DNA of 64,000 bases from Bacillus sp. ISL-18 (GCF_018613415.1 NZ_JAGGQG010000010.1:97888-161887), one strand, 5' to 3'. Positions 44,131 to 54,021 are shown, numbered from the stretch's first letter. A program made the numbers and translations. The notes: generated by a model from the sequence alone, not told the origin.

Positions 44131-44595
44131 TTAATGATTTTTGTGATCATCCATATTCATGCCATCCATTGTTTGATTGGATGCCCCATCTTCCTTCTCA
44201 CTCGGTGCCCCAACTGTAAACTCCTTCTTCGGCATATTATGCATATCCCTGGCAGTTACATGTGAAATAATATAATAGGTACCCTCTTGTTGGAACGTTT
44301 TTTCTAACCGATACACACCATCATCTGAATGTTTAACAGAAATTTTCTCATGATTTGTATCTTTTGACCGCCAGACCTCAAAGGTCACTTCCGCATCATT
44401 GATTTTTTCCTTTCCTTGTGTAACTTTTGCCTCAAAGGTAATCGGTTTGTTTGGTTCGCCTGGATTAGGATTCACGGACAAATTTACATCCACTATTTTC
44501 GGCATACCATCACCTGTATGATCCTCTTGCTTGCTGCAAGAAACGACTAAACCTAAAAACAAGGTGACAATTAACATCAGGACTAGCTTTTTCAC
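44131..44595 (-). CDS. Lipoprotein with YtkA/FixH-like domain
   Basis: 154 aa. Signal peptide LVLMLIVTLFLGLVVSCS with lipobox VVSC at about residue 20. The domain at about 35-130 is immunoglobulin-like (NVSLSVNPNPG-type strands: VDVNLSVNPNPGEPNKPITF, AEVTFEVWRS, GTYYIISHVTARDMHNMPKKEFTV), as in YtkA-like proteins. The C-terminus is Met/His-rich (TMDGMNMDDHKNH), suggesting copper binding. ATG 44595. Confidence 0.8.
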   Translation of the reverse strand: MKKLVLMLIVTLFLGLVVSCSKQEDHTGDGMPKIVDVNLSVNPNPGEPNKPITFEAKVTQGKEKINDAEVTFEVWRSKDTNHEKISVKHSDDGVYRLEKTFQQEGTYYIISHVTARDMHNMPKKEFTVGAPSEKEDGASNQTMDGMNMDDHKNH

Positions 44596-44717
44596 AGTAT
44601 TTCTCCCCTAACATAGTTCGTTCCATTATAGATTTTGGACCTTCACTAGCATTGTTACATATTTACCAATATTTTTGCAAAAAATAATGTTTAACAATAG
44701 TATGAAAGGAGAAACCT

Positions 44718-44960
44718 ATGTCAACTCCATACAAATGTCCTAATTGTAAAACAAACCGAAGTCGTTTTAACATTATTCAACAAGTCTCTCAATCAGTTAA
44801 GCTCGACCCTCAATCAGGCGATGTTATTCACGAATATAGTGAGAATGAGCTTGAACCATTTCATCTTCCTTATAATGGACCTGAATATCGCGTTCAATGC
44901 GGTGCCTGCGGCTTAATTGAAGATGAACTGACCTTCATCAAGTTTGGCGAACAGCGTTAA
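44718..44960 (+). CDS. Small zinc-ribbon hypothetical protein
   Basis: 80 aa. N-terminal [12 protein letters not shown] and C-terminal [12 protein letters not shown] give two C-x2-C pairs 50+ residues apart, a typical single zinc ribbon. The middle ([22 protein letters not shown]) is polar. ATG 44718 follows AAAGGAGAAAC. Function unknown; conserved small zinc-ribbon proteins of this size are common in Bacillus. Confidence 0.72.
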   Translation: MSTPYKCPNCKTNRSRFNIIQQVSQSVKLDPQSGDVIHEYSENELEPFHLPYNGPEYRVQCGACGLIEDELTFIKFGEQR

Positions 44961-44967
44961 ATGATTT

Positions 44968-45001
44968 AAAAACACCTTTAGCGATTCTAAAGGTGTTTTT
45001 G
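44968..45001. terminator. Bidirectional intrinsic terminator
   Basis: AAAAACACCTTTA / TAAAGGTGTTTTT with a 7-nt loop. It serves both convergent genes. Confidence 0.9.
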
Positions 45002-45004
45002 TTA

Positions 45005-45826
45005 TTAGAGATCATTTTCTTTTAAAAATGGCTTAGAATCCACTTTCCATGCATCTGCTGGGGAAAAACGGATTAAGTGAATTTCGCCTTGAAATGTTTG
45101 CCTGCCTACGTCCTTAATGTACCAATCAATTACAGCAGGCACATCTAAACTTATTTCTTCGGTAAGATCTTCAGGTGGCAGCTGCTCTAGTCTTACTATC
45201 CGAACATTTTCAACTTTTTCAAGAATCGGAAACCATTTTACTGTTTGCAGGGAAGTTTTAGAGACAATGGCAGAATCCTGCTGCTTAAACCCCGCAATAT
45301 AAGCGTTAATAACCTCATAAGGATTAGCATTTGCCAGGTATTGATTTAATTGACCTGATGCCTTAAAGATCATAAGCATATGAGACAAGTCCATTGAATT
45401 GGTGCGATGGGTTGTACTGCCGTAGAAATGAATACAAAAATGCCCTGGAAAATTATTTTTTAATGCTCCTGCTCCATGAGGCATTCCATGCATCGATGCG
45501 GCAATTCTCTGCTTTTTATGAATAACATAAATAGCCCGCCGCTTCCAGCTCCATTTTCCCCCATAAATTTTTTTCATAATTTTTGTATCCTTTTCGGTTA
45601 GCGGCTGTACATCAGCATGTTGACTTCCGGCTCGTCTTTGTACCTTAAACCTTTTCCCTGTTTCCATATCTTGGACGACGAACTTCGAGTATTTGGGTAA
45701 TAACTGATTCACTTTTTTCCAATCCGGCATTTCTATATTGTTTTTTTTCTCATTTGCTGCATCTACCCCATATCCATTTAGGAGGATTTGGATAACGACT
45801 AAGAAAAAACATACTGCCTTCTTCAC
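45005..45826 (-). CDS. Exported protein of unknown function with GHFCIHF motif
   Basis: 273 aa with signal peptide (FFLVVIQILLNGYGVDAAN). The mature part has VVQDMETGKRFKVQRRAGSQHADVQPL, then YGGKWSWKRRAIYV, AASMHGMPHGAGAL, and the striking GHFCIHFYGSTTHR, which looks like an active site: paired His and a Cys in G-H-F-C-I-H-F. This pattern recurs in uncharacterised exported Firmicute proteins that I know only as hypotheticals; relation to L,D-transpeptidases (H-x-x-S-H-G-C) is tempting but unproven. ATG 45826. It follows no operon. Confidence 0.7.
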   Translation of the reverse strand: MKKAVCFFLVVIQILLNGYGVDAANEKKNNIEMPDWKKVNQLLPKYSKFVVQDMETGKRFKVQRRAGSQHADVQPLTEKDTKIMKKIYGGKWSWKRRAIYVIHKKQRIAASMHGMPHGAGALKNNFPGHFCIHFYGSTTHRTNSMDLSHMLMIFKASGQLNQYLANANPYEVINAYIAGFKQQDSAIVSKTSLQTVKWFPILEKVENVRIVRLEQLPPEDLTEEISLDVPAVIDWYIKDVGRQTFQGEIHLIRFSPADAWKVDSKPFLKENDL

Positions 45827-45912
45827 TAATGCTCCTCCTTTAATGGATTTTAGCTACATTAAAAGAGTTACCTGAAGTGAAATTAATCATTCATTGACCA
45901 TCCATTTTTATT

Positions 45913-46833
45913 CTAGTTCGACTCCTCTGTCTCATTTTCAAGTGAAGCAAGCTGCTCTTTAATGACCTCCCAATTAACCTTTTCTCCGATAAACACCAGA
46001 TTTAATCGCATGTTCATGTATTCCTTCATGTAAATCGGCATCCCATATGCATATTGGAAAAGAAATGGCTGATTCGAATAGTGAAACTTTATATATCCTT
46101 TTATCCTGTAAATGGTATCTGGTAAGTTTTTTAGAAACTCTTCCAAACCAGTATTGCTAATCGGTTTATGAAACTGATATACGAACGTAGATAAATTTAA
46201 GTGGATATGGCTAGATTCCTTTTCAAGATTTACAGACAATTTTCTCAGCTGTTCAATTGGAACTTTTGAGTATTGGGTTAGTAAACATTGCGCCTTAGAA
46301 TTTAACCCTTGCATTTCAAATATCAATTGGGCCTGCTCATTTTCTTTTAATTCATCTATTTTGTTTATTAGAATAAAGTCCGCGTTCCTCACCTGTTCAA
46401 GGATCAATTGCTGCAGTTGAGGGCTTAATGCTTTCCTATCCTTCCACCTCGTACCATCGACGGTTGTAATAATCCCTTTTATCAATAATTGATCTGCAAA
46501 CAAGGGAGAAAGGATGGAATCTAATACTTCAACTGGATGGGCAGCACCAGTTGTCTCAATATAAATTACTTCAGGCTGCTCTTTCATTAATAGTCCTTGG
46601 AGCTGTGCTTCAAGTTCGTCCTGTATAGAACAGCAAATACAGCCTCCTAATAACTCTTTTAACAATACATCCTCTTCTACTGCATTTGAGTCAATTGAAA
46701 CTTGACCTAGTTCATTCATTAAGACAGCTACTTTTCTCCCACGGCTGCGCTCGTCCTCTAACAAACGTTTTAATAATGTTGTCTTACCGCTTCCTAAAAA
46801 TCCTGACAATATGTATACTTCTACCTTATTCAT
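45913..46833 (-). CDS. COG0523 (CobW/YciC-like) G3E GTPase, probable metal chaperone
   Basis: 306 aa. Walker A GFLGSGKTTLLKRLL, the metal-binding C-x-C-C in LLGGCICCSIQ, ETTGAAHPVEVLD, and NKIDEL for guanine. The C-terminal CobW-C domain ends VNWEVIKEQL. Such proteins deliver zinc or other metals to target enzymes. No Zur-like operator seen upstream, though only by eye, and no zinc-dependent paralogue is adjacent. ATG 46833. Confidence 0.88.
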   Translation of the reverse strand: MNKVEVYILSGFLGSGKTTLLKRLLEDERSRGRKVAVLMNELGQVSIDSNAVEEDVLLKELLGGCICCSIQDELEAQLQGLLMKEQPEVIYIETTGAAHPVEVLDSILSPLFADQLLIKGIITTVDGTRWKDRKALSPQLQQLILEQVRNADFILINKIDELKENEQAQLIFEMQGLNSKAQCLLTQYSKVPIEQLRKLSVNLEKESSHIHLNLSTFVYQFHKPISNTGLEEFLKNLPDTIYRIKGYIKFHYSNQPFLFQYAYGMPIYMKEYMNMRLNLVFIGEKVNWEVIKEQLASLENETEESN

Positions 46834-46860
46834 ACTTGTTTCCCTTCTATAATAAAGTTT

Positions 46861-46886
46861 AACCCGACTCCAGTTGGAATCGGGTT
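46861..46886 (-). terminator. Hairpin downstream of the Ctp protease
   Basis: AACCCGA / TCGGGTT stem with inner pairing, T-run weak. Confidence 0.5.
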
Positions 46887-46893
46887 ACTAGTT

Positions 46894-48405
46894 TTATTTC
46901 ATACGGCCTTTTAATACCTCAACTGCTTTTTGTAATTGAGTATCGCTGTTTTTTAACTTCTCACGCAATGCATCCATAAGCTTCAAGGTGGAATCACCCT
47001 TTAACACACCGTTAGCTGGAAGCTTCTGAGCCGTTTGAAATTTGATAACAGCTTGTTTTGTCTTCTCGTCAAAGAACCCGTCTACCCTTCCTGGATCATA
47101 TCCAATTGCCTTTAACATCTTCTGTGCTGTTTGTACCTCTGTCGAAGAAGATGACAATGCTAGTTCCTTATCCGGATCAATAATCGGTAATGTCGCATAT
47201 TCAGGAAGCGCCACTTCTACATCGGGAACAATGCCCTTTTTGTGAATCCAATTGCCATTTGGTGTTAACCACTTTGCTATCGTGTACTTCAAATTGGAGC
47301 CATCTTTAAAATCTGCTGCGGTTTGAACGGTACCTTTTCCAAAGGACTTTTCACCAACCAATGGAACACCTGCAGATTCTTTTACAGCTGCAGCAAATAT
47401 TTCAGAAGCACTAGCACTTCCTTTATCAATTAAAACAACAAGTGGAAGATCTGGATTGCCTTCATTTTGGGAAGCAATTTCCTTAATTTTGCCATTACGA
47501 TCTTGTTCTTTAACAATGATTTTCCCTTTAGGAACAAACATACTAGTTATACTTACGGCTTGATCCAATAATCCCCCTGGATTTTGACGTAAGTCTAGAA
47601 CAAGCCCTTTCATCCCTTTTTTCTGTAAATCGTTTAAAGTAGTGACTAATTCTTTTGATGTGTTGCTTGAAAAACTAGTAATTTGAACCTTGGCAATCGA
47701 ATCATCAACCATTTCCCCATACACTGTTTCGATCGGAATCGTGTCACGAACAATCGGGACACTCATTGGTGCATCCATGCCTGGTCTTTGAATCGATAGT
47801 GTCACCTTCGTTCCTTTTTTACCTCTAATCAGTGTTACAGCTTCTGTTGAATTCATGCCCTGTAAGCTCTTTCCATTTACTGAAATGACCATATCATTGG
47901 GTTTTAAACCTGATTTTTCGGCAGGGGATCCTTTAATAGGTGAAACAATAATAATATGACCATCCTTTTCCTGTATTTCAGCACCTATCCCTTCAAATGA
48001 AGAGGAGATGCTGCTATGAAAGCTTTTTGCTTCTTCATTGCTCATATAGTCAGAATAAGGATCATCAAGTGATTTGACCATGCCGTCAATTGCACCATTA
48101 ATCAACTTCTTCTGATTAACATCCTTGTAATAACCATTCGTTATGTAATCAAAAGCCTCATAAAGTTTATTAAACTCTGTTCTTTCCGGCGCAACTGTTA
48201 CCACTTTATCTTTTCCAAACGCAAGAGCGAAGGTTGTAATCCCAGCCGATAGGAAAACAAGGAAAAATAGCAGCATAATAAAATGAAACTTTTTCAAGCG
48301 TATATAACCAGATTTATTTTCGGTCACTTGCTCTTGTTCTACTTTTTCTTCCTCAGCCTTCAGTTGATCTCCATTTTTTTCTTCCAAAGCCTTCACCACT
48401 TTCAT
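46894..48405 (-). CDS. C-terminal processing peptidase (S41, CtpA/CtpB type)
   Basis: 503-aa membrane-anchored protease. A charged 35-residue N-terminus, then one TM segment (FIMLLFFLVFLSAGITTFALAF). PDZ domain (SFEGIGAEIQEKDGHIIIVSPI...), S41 core with DLRQNPGG, catalytic Ser in DKGSASASEIFAAA and Lys in GEKSFGKGTVQ. The last 90 residues form a peptidoglycan-binding domain (VQTAQKMLKAIGYDPGRVDGFFDEKTKQAV). B. subtilis CtpB cleaves SpoIVFA during sporulation; CtpA is vegetative. Which one this is cannot be decided by eye. Confidence 0.93.
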   Translation of the reverse strand: MKVVKALEEKNGDQLKAEEEKVEQEQVTENKSGYIRLKKFHFIMLLFFLVFLSAGITTFALAFGKDKVVTVAPERTEFNKLYEAFDYITNGYYKDVNQKKLINGAIDGMVKSLDDPYSDYMSNEEAKSFHSSISSSFEGIGAEIQEKDGHIIIVSPIKGSPAEKSGLKPNDMVISVNGKSLQGMNSTEAVTLIRGKKGTKVTLSIQRPGMDAPMSVPIVRDTIPIETVYGEMVDDSIAKVQITSFSSNTSKELVTTLNDLQKKGMKGLVLDLRQNPGGLLDQAVSITSMFVPKGKIIVKEQDRNGKIKEIASQNEGNPDLPLVVLIDKGSASASEIFAAAVKESAGVPLVGEKSFGKGTVQTAADFKDGSNLKYTIAKWLTPNGNWIHKKGIVPDVEVALPEYATLPIIDPDKELALSSSSTEVQTAQKMLKAIGYDPGRVDGFFDEKTKQAVIKFQTAQKLPANGVLKGDSTLKLMDALREKLKNSDTQLQKAVEVLKGRMK

Positions 48406-48578
48406 TCACCATAAAAATATAAATTGTAAACCAGCAATTAAACGGGGTATCTTACCTTTTTAGAAGCCTATTTTAAAATAGTAAACCCTTAGTGATTAGA
48501 ATAACATCTTTTATATAAAATTAACAAAGAAAAGTTAATGAATATAATAAGAATTACTTTTTCTTTCGTTTTTCAAAG
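48406..48578. other. Intergenic region, nothing identified
   Basis: Promoter region of the S41 peptidase and downstream flank of copA. I see no additional gene or repeat. Confidence 0.6.
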
Positions 48579-48607
48579 AAAAACGGCACTACCTGATGGT
48601 AATGCCG
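48579..48607 (-). terminator. Intrinsic terminator of copA
   Basis: Minus strand: CGGCATTACC / GGTAGTGCCG with loop ATCA, then TTTTTC. One mismatch-wobble in the stem. Confidence 0.85.
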
Positions 48608-48654
48608 ATCATTTTAGGTTATATCACAGCCTTGGTCTCCCACTGCTTTTCACT

Positions 48655-51060
48655 TTATATTTTAACTCTCTTCAGGCGAAGCGAGTTTGTTACAACAGAT
48701 ACCGAGCTGAAGGCCATTGCCGCACCTGCTACCCAAGGAGCAAGCAATCCGATTGCTGCAATCGGAATACCTCCGGAATTGTAAATAAGTGCCCAAAACA
48801 GATTTTGCCGGATATTTTGCATCGTTTTCTTACTTAAAGAAATGGCCTTTGGGACCAAAGTAAGTTCTCCGCCAAGAATGGTAATATCAGCTGTTTCAAT
48901 GGCGACATCTGTTCCTGTACCAATGGCAATCCCGATATCGGCCACGGCAAGAGCAGGGGCATCATTAATCCCATCACCTACCATTGCTACTTTTAACCCT
49001 TTAGTCTGTAATTCCTTCACATGAAGTGCTTTTTCTTCCGGCAAAACTTCGGCAATCACGTTTTGGATTCCAACTTGATTGGCAATCGCCTTTGCTGTGC
49101 GATCATTATCACCGGTAAGCATATACACATTGATTCCTAAACCCGTTAATTGCTGAACGGCCTGCACGGCTGTTTCTTTTACTGTATCCGCAACCGCCAC
49201 CATTCCCATAATGGTATCATTGATCGCAATATACATGGCCGTTTTTCCTTCTGTTTCAAAACGCAACAGGTCTTTTTCTAACTTATGGTAGGAAATACTT
49301 TTTAAATTCATAAGTTTACGCGTTCCCACATAGACCTCATCATCGCCAATTTTCGCCTCAATTCCATACCCAGGTATCGCCTTAAAACGTTTTACCGGTA
49401 AGGTGCTTGAACGTTTTTCCCTTCCATACTTTACAATTGCTTCCGCAAGAGGGTGTTCAGATGACTTTTCAGCTGAAACAAGATACTGAAGGACCTTTTT
49501 CTCATCTTGGTAGGCAATAAAATCGGTTACCACAGGTTGACCCTTAGTAATTGTACCAGTTTTATCAAAGACGACTGCATTGATTTTGTGAGCGGTCTCC
49601 AGATGCTCCCCACCTTTAAAAAGAATTCCCATTTCTGCAGCTTTTCCCGTTCCAACCATAATGGAGGTAGGGGTTGCAAGACCAAGAGAACATGGGCAAG
49701 CAATAACGAGTACCGCAATCGCAGTTTCTAACGCAGAAGGGAAATGGTTAGGGCTTATAACTAAATACCAAATAATGAATGTTAAAATGGATATGGCAAC
49801 TACTACAGGGACAAAATAACCTGATATCGTATCTGCAAGCCGTTGAATCGGTGCTTTACTACCCTGTGCTTCTTCGACAATACTAATAATCCCAGCAAGT
49901 GCAGTATCCTTTCCTACCTTTGTTGCTAGCATAGTAAGTGTGCCATTTTTATTAATGGTTGACCCAATAAGTATGTCCCCAACCGTTTTCTCTACAGGGA
50001 TAGATTCACCGGTAATCATCGACTCATCAATTGAAGATTGTCCCTGGATGACTCTCCCATCAACAGGAATTTTCTCTCCAGGCTTCACGATTAATCGATC
50101 GCCTGCCTTTACCTCATCTATTGGAATCTGAATTTCTTTCCCATCTTTTATCACAGTTGCTTCTTTGGCTTGAAGGTCTAGCAGTTTTGAAATAGCAACA
50201 GTTGTCCTCCCCTTTGCGATTGTTTCAAATAACTTACCAAGTAGAATTAACGTAATAAGCACCGCGCTCGTTTCAAAATAGAGATGTGGCATATAAAAAG
50301 GGTTTCGAATAGTCTTTATCCCTTCTGCAAGACTATAGAAATAAGCAGCTGAGGTCCCCAGGGCCACAAGGACATCCATATTTGCACTTTTGTTTTTAAT
50401 CGCCTTAAAGGCAGCAATGTAAAAGGGACTACCAATATAGAACTGAATCGGTGTGGCTAAAAGGAATTGAAACCAAGGATTCATTAATAAATGCGGCATT
50501 GGCAGGCCTAGATTGATAGGGATATGCCCCAGCATGGTATACAAAAGCGGAATGGATAATATGACAGAAAGTAGAAACTTTTGTTTCTTCTGTTTGATTT
50601 CCTCTTCCTTATGCTGTTGTTTTGATTCCCTTTTTCTCTTCTCCTTGGCTTCATAACCAAGTTGCTTAATTCTACTTTTAATGTCCTTTATCGTAACTTC
50701 CCCCGGGTTATATTCAACACGTGCTGATTCAGCTGCTAAATTTACGGTTGCAAGTTTAATGCCGTCCATTTTGTTTAACACTTTCTCAATTCTGGTTGAG
50801 CATGCGGCACAGGTCATCCCATAGATGTCAAATTCAGATTTCTCAAAATGAACGCCATAGCCGAGATTCTCAATTTTGACGATAATGTCATGACTCGTTA
50901 CCTTGTTTTTCTCATATGAAATGACGGCTCTTTCCAACGGTAAATTAACATTGGCTTCAACACCATCCATTTTATTTAGCACTTTTTCAATTCTTGTGGA
51001 ACATGCTGCACAGGTCATACCCGTAATATCTAATTTGAGCTGCTCTTTCACTTCGTTCAC
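48655..51060 (-). CDS. copA: Copper-exporting P1B-type ATPase CopA
   Basis: 801 aa. Two N-terminal heavy-metal-binding domains, each with GMTCAACS; both continue [12 protein letters not shown], an internal repeat. TM segments follow, with the copper site CPC in [12 protein letters not shown]. Then ATPase motifs: TGES (ITGESIPVE), DKTGT ([11 protein letters not shown]), SEHPLAEA and [10 protein letters not shown]. Exports cytoplasmic Cu(I). The terminator is at 48579. No csoR or copZ adjoins it, unlike B. subtilis copZA. ATG 51060. Confidence 0.97.
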   Translation of the reverse strand: MNEVKEQLKLDITGMTCAACSTRIEKVLNKMDGVEANVNLPLERAVISYEKNKVTSHDIIVKIENLGYGVHFEKSEFDIYGMTCAACSTRIEKVLNKMDGIKLATVNLAAESARVEYNPGEVTIKDIKSRIKQLGYEAKEKRKRESKQQHKEEEIKQKKQKFLLSVILSIPLLYTMLGHIPINLGLPMPHLLMNPWFQFLLATPIQFYIGSPFYIAAFKAIKNKSANMDVLVALGTSAAYFYSLAEGIKTIRNPFYMPHLYFETSAVLITLILLGKLFETIAKGRTTVAISKLLDLQAKEATVIKDGKEIQIPIDEVKAGDRLIVKPGEKIPVDGRVIQGQSSIDESMITGESIPVEKTVGDILIGSTINKNGTLTMLATKVGKDTALAGIISIVEEAQGSKAPIQRLADTISGYFVPVVVAISILTFIIWYLVISPNHFPSALETAIAVLVIACPCSLGLATPTSIMVGTGKAAEMGILFKGGEHLETAHKINAVVFDKTGTITKGQPVVTDFIAYQDEKKVLQYLVSAEKSSEHPLAEAIVKYGREKRSSTLPVKRFKAIPGYGIEAKIGDDEVYVGTRKLMNLKSISYHKLEKDLLRFETEGKTAMYIAINDTIMGMVAVADTVKETAVQAVQQLTGLGINVYMLTGDNDRTAKAIANQVGIQNVIAEVLPEEKALHVKELQTKGLKVAMVGDGINDAPALAVADIGIAIGTGTDVAIETADITILGGELTLVPKAISLSKKTMQNIRQNLFWALIYNSGGIPIAAIGLLAPWVAGAAMAFSSVSVVTNSLRLKRVKI

Positions 51061-51069
51061 CTCGTCTAT

Positions 51070-51098
51070 ACTATACCCCCGGTACCCTATATGTCACA
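51070..51098 (-). promoter_or_regulatory. copA promoter with candidate CsoR operator
   Basis: Minus strand: TATAGT (51070-51075) as -10; TGTGAC (51093-51098) as a weak -35, spacer 17. The spacer holds the palindrome TATAGGGTACCGGGGGTATA (51072-51091), which resembles the G-tract operator of CsoR. Placement inside the spacer is typical of repressor control. Confidence 0.55.
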
Positions 51099-51237
51099 AT
51101 ATATTTATGAATTTTGTCACTTATTTGCCTCTTTTTTATTTTACTTTTTAAATCTTACATTTCGATGATGCTGGTCACAATCTATTCCTTTGTATATTAA
51201 ATTCTCCATTTTATTGCGGAGTTCCTTTATAGACAAA

Positions 51238-51265
51238 GAAAAAACCTCTTCCATCTAGGAAGAGG
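51238..51265 (-). terminator. Intrinsic terminator of deoD
   Basis: CCTCTTCC / GGAAGAGG with loop ATCTA; T-run on the minus strand. Confidence 0.9.
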
Positions 51266-51277
51266 CATAAACAATTA

Positions 51278-51982
51278 TTATTCCTTGGTTGCAGCTTCTA
51301 ATGCCACTTCAATCATATCATTAAAGGTTAATTGACGTTCTTCTGCTGTAGTCTCTTCTCCTGTTAAGATATGATCACTAACAGTAAGAACAGATAGAGC
51401 CTTGCGATTAAACTTTGCAGCTAACGTATACAGAGCTGTTGTTTCCATCTCAATCGCAAGGATTTGATATTTAGCCCATTTTTCAAGGTCAGCATTATCA
51501 TTATAAAATGAATCCGCTGTGAAAATATTTCCTACTTTTAAATTAAGACCTTTAGCAACTCCTGCGTCATAAGCCTTTCTTAGCAAGTCGAAATTGGCTG
51601 TAGGAGCAAAATCAACATGTCCAAAGGTGAGGCGATTGATATTGGAATCTGTTGAACTCGTCATCGCTAAAATGACATCACGAACTTTAACATCCTTTTG
51701 AATTGCTCCACAAGTGCCGACCCGAATTAAATTTTGAACATTGTAGCTTTGCATTAATTCGTTGACATAAATTGAAATGGAAGGAACACCCATTCCTGTT
51801 CCTTGCACAGAAATCCTTTTCCCTTTATAGGAACCGGTATAACCAAACATATTCCGAACTTCATTGTAACATTTTGCATCTTCCAAAAATGTTTCCGCTA
51901 TATATTTTGCCCGAAGAGGATCTCCAGGAAGTAAAACTGTTTCTGCAATTTCATTCTCTTTTGCACCAATATGTACACTCAT
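51278..51982 (-). CDS. deoD: Purine nucleoside phosphorylase DeoD-type
   Basis: 234 aa hexameric phosphorylase that splits purine nucleosides to base and ribose-1-phosphate. [28 protein letters not shown] with the phosphate loop, [32 protein letters not shown] (catalytic Glu-Met-Glu), and SVLTVSDHI with the Asp. ATG 51982 behind AGGAGG; an upstream extension to 52072 has no site. It is a single-gene unit. Confidence 0.96.
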   Translation of the reverse strand: MSVHIGAKENEIAETVLLPGDPLRAKYIAETFLEDAKCYNEVRNMFGYTGSYKGKRISVQGTGMGVPSISIYVNELMQSYNVQNLIRVGTCGAIQKDVKVRDVILAMTSSTDSNINRLTFGHVDFAPTANFDLLRKAYDAGVAKGLNLKVGNIFTADSFYNDNADLEKWAKYQILAIEMETTALYTLAAKFNRKALSVLTVSDHILTGEETTAEERQLTFNDMIEVALEAATKE

Positions 51983-52123
51983 AAATTTAACCTCCTGAAA
52001 AAAGTAAGTACAGCAATAAGTTTGTACCATAGACACTATATCATAAACGTATTTTAATGAAAACGTGGACATGATTTTTTAAAAATGAGGGAAGCTATTT
52101 TTAAGGTCAAAGGAGGGGTAATG

Positions 52124-52249
52124 ATGGGTAAAAAACACCGAGCACGTATACGTGGGAAAAAGAAGAATAATCACATCCCACCTGAAGCCATTGTGGCAGA
52201 GCATGATGCACATGCAAAAGAATTCAGTGCTGCAGACCGTAAAAGCTGA
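52124..52249 (+). CDS. Small basic hypothetical protein, 41 aa
   Basis: Very good site AGGAGGGG and ATG 52124 (an ATG 3 nt upstream is too close). The translation runs MGKKHRARIRGKKKNNHIPPEA, then AIVAEHDAHAKEFSAADRKS. Strongly basic N-terminus, acidic/helical C-terminus. A small spore protein is possible, but I recognise no named family. It ends in a terminator. Confidence 0.65.
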   Translation: MGKKHRARIRGKKKNNHIPPEAIVAEHDAHAKEFSAADRKS

Positions 52250-52275
52250 TTGCTCTAAAAACTATAAAATTTAAA

Positions 52276-52304
52276 AAAACCTAAGGTCACCCCTTAGGTT
52301 TTAT
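52276..52304 (+). terminator. Intrinsic terminator of the small basic gene
   Basis: AAACCTAAGG / CCTTAGGTTT with a 4-5 nt loop, then TTA. Confidence 0.78.
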
Positions 52305-52395
52305 GTATTTAGCTAAATTGGCGATAAAAGTTGGTTTATCCTCCCATGAGTTCCACTATTTTGTCGGCTTTCATTTTTCAAGCGGAAACTAGATC

Positions 52396-52429
52396 AAAAA
52401 AAACAACAGAGTCCTAAGACTCTATTGTG
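52396..52429 (-). terminator. Intrinsic terminator of the spo0M operon
   Basis: Minus strand: ACAATAGAGTC / GACTCTGTTGT (one mismatch), followed by TTTTTTTT. Confidence 0.88.
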
Positions 52430-52438
52430 CTTAATACA

Positions 52439-53209
52439 TCATGAATACCTTTGGATGGCGCTTTGAATTTTTTGCTGTAACGATGGAATATCCTCATTAG
52501 TTATCGTTAATCTTACATTAGTCTCATCTGTTCCCAATGCCTCAGAGAACAATCCTGATAACCCTCGGGCACGCCGATCAACTTGGAACATAATGTCAAG
52601 AGTACCATTACCGGCTGGGAAGAAAACCACTTCCAATTCATCCAATCTACCACGAAACAGGCCAGAAGCAGGAACAAACTCAAATTCCTGAACAAAGGGT
52701 AATCTCCCTCGCAGTCGGCGCGGTGCTTCCTCACAATCAGCTTCACGGATTCTAAATCCCAGTTGCTCAACTGTGTTGAATACAGCCGACATTAATGGGT
52801 TTGGCATCACTTTTAAGTAGTCCTTATCACTTGGGTCAACAGCACCTTTAATATCAAGCCCTGTAGTTACCCATACTTTTGACCGGCCAATCGAAAGTGG
52901 TGTGTCATACGGAAGCAGAAAAGAGAAAGGGATATCTTTTTGCTCATTGGCTCGTATCGTGAAAGGTGTGGTTAAACGAAATCGGTCAATCGTTGCAGTT
53001 ACTGAGTATTTACGGTCATCCGACTCTCTTAAGTAGGTTGTATTCAAGGCAAGATAAATCTCGTCAATCTGTTGATCAATCTTCCCTCCTTTAATTACTA
53101 CCACACCCTGAACAGTTTCTCCTGGCATGTAGGTATCCTTTTCAAGCTTCGTGTCCACCTCAGCGGCTCCAATGCCTACACTGGCAAATACTTTGTTAAA
53201 AAATGACAT
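52439..53209 (-). CDS. spo0M: Sporulation-control protein Spo0M
   Basis: 256-aa arrestin-like protein (SpoOM family): MSFFNKVFASVGIGAAEVDTKL at the start, PGETVQGVVVIKGG, LRESDDRKYSV, FTIRANEQKDIPFSF, VWVTTGLDIKGAVDPSD, and ADCEEAPRRLRGRLPFVQEFEF. The fold is two beta-sandwiches. In B. subtilis it controls the phosphorelay or cell-cycle steps leading to sporulation. Its ATG (53209) overlaps the stop codon of the upstream kinase gene, so they are cotranslated. A TTG 3 nt upstream is also possible. Confidence 0.92.
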   Translation of the reverse strand: MSFFNKVFASVGIGAAEVDTKLEKDTYMPGETVQGVVVIKGGKIDQQIDEIYLALNTTYLRESDDRKYSVTATIDRFRLTTPFTIRANEQKDIPFSFLLPYDTPLSIGRSKVWVTTGLDIKGAVDPSDKDYLKVMPNPLMSAVFNTVEQLGFRIREADCEEAPRRLRGRLPFVQEFEFVPASGLFRGRLDELEVVFFPAGNGTLDIMFQVDRRARGLSGLFSEALGTDETNVRLTITNEDIPSLQQKIQSAIQRYS

Positions 53210-54009
53210 CAATTCCCACCCTTGTTACTTAACATTCTAATATCCTCTCTGATTTGTGAACAATCATCATATGCTGATTCAATCTGTAAGAGTCTTCTAA
53301 TAATGTGTTTTGCCCTAGATGATATATCTAACTCCTCTTCCCAGCTTTTTTCCTTTTTGTGGGTTTCAAAGGAAAAGTTAGAATAGAGTAAAAACAACAG
53401 AAAATGGCCAAGTCCATAAAAATCGGCTTGGGGATTAATCCTTTTTCGTAAATCTATCTGTTTTGTTCCTACTTTGTCCTGCCCTATATATCTCCCTAAC
53501 CCGAGGTCAATGAGCCTAACGTTCGCCCCATCGAAGATCACATTTGGAATCCGTATATCCCGATGGATAATGCCCCTACTATGCAAAAATTCAATTAAGG
53601 TTAGCAATTCTTCAGCAATTTTAAAAGCACCTGTTTCTGTTATGGCCCAGCCCTCAGAAAAAATAAGCTGTTCGAAATTTTTCCCCTCAATATACTCCAT
53701 TGTATAAAAAGGTATTTTCTTGTCTGCTCCCTCTTCGAAATACAGAGGGAATCCTGGATGGTTAATAGACTTTAATAATCCCTTTTCCAGTTCAAAGCCT
53801 TTTCTGCCCGACTTTGTCATTCTCTTATGAATCCTTAGTACTTTTAAAACCTTCATTTGTTGGGTGGTAAGATCCATTACTAAATAACTGTGCCCATAGC
53901 TGCCCATGCCTAGATGTTTAATGACTTTAAATTTTTCAGCGATCACTTCTTCAGAGGGTATGGGTCTTTCCAACAAATTCGCCAAGAACAAAACGGACCG
54001 TTTTAACAT
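53209..54009 (-). CDS. Divergent Ser/Thr protein kinase (YbdM-like)
   Basis: 266 aa, cytoplasmic. Gly-rich loop LGMGSYGHSYLV; the Lys in KVLKVLRIHKRM; Glu in EKGLLKS helix; catalytic loop IIHRDIRIPNVIF, which has Arg where most kinases have Lys (HRDLKxxN); DFG replaced by DLG (LIDLGLGRYIG). So a catalytically altered but probably active kinase. It is followed by Spo0M with overlapping stop/start and preceded by a His/Ser-rich small gene 12 nt upstream. B. subtilis YbdM is similar from memory. Targets unknown. Confidence 0.85.
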   Translation of the reverse strand: MLKRSVLFLANLLERPIPSEEVIAEKFKVIKHLGMGSYGHSYLVMDLTTQQMKVLKVLRIHKRMTKSGRKGFELEKGLLKSINHPGFPLYFEEGADKKIPFYTMEYIEGKNFEQLIFSEGWAITETGAFKIAEELLTLIEFLHSRGIIHRDIRIPNVIFDGANVRLIDLGLGRYIGQDKVGTKQIDLRKRINPQADFYGLGHFLLFLLYSNFSFETHKKEKSWEEELDISSRAKHIIRRLLQIESAYDDCSQIREDIRMLSNKGGN

Positions 54010-54021
54010 TCAAATACCTTA

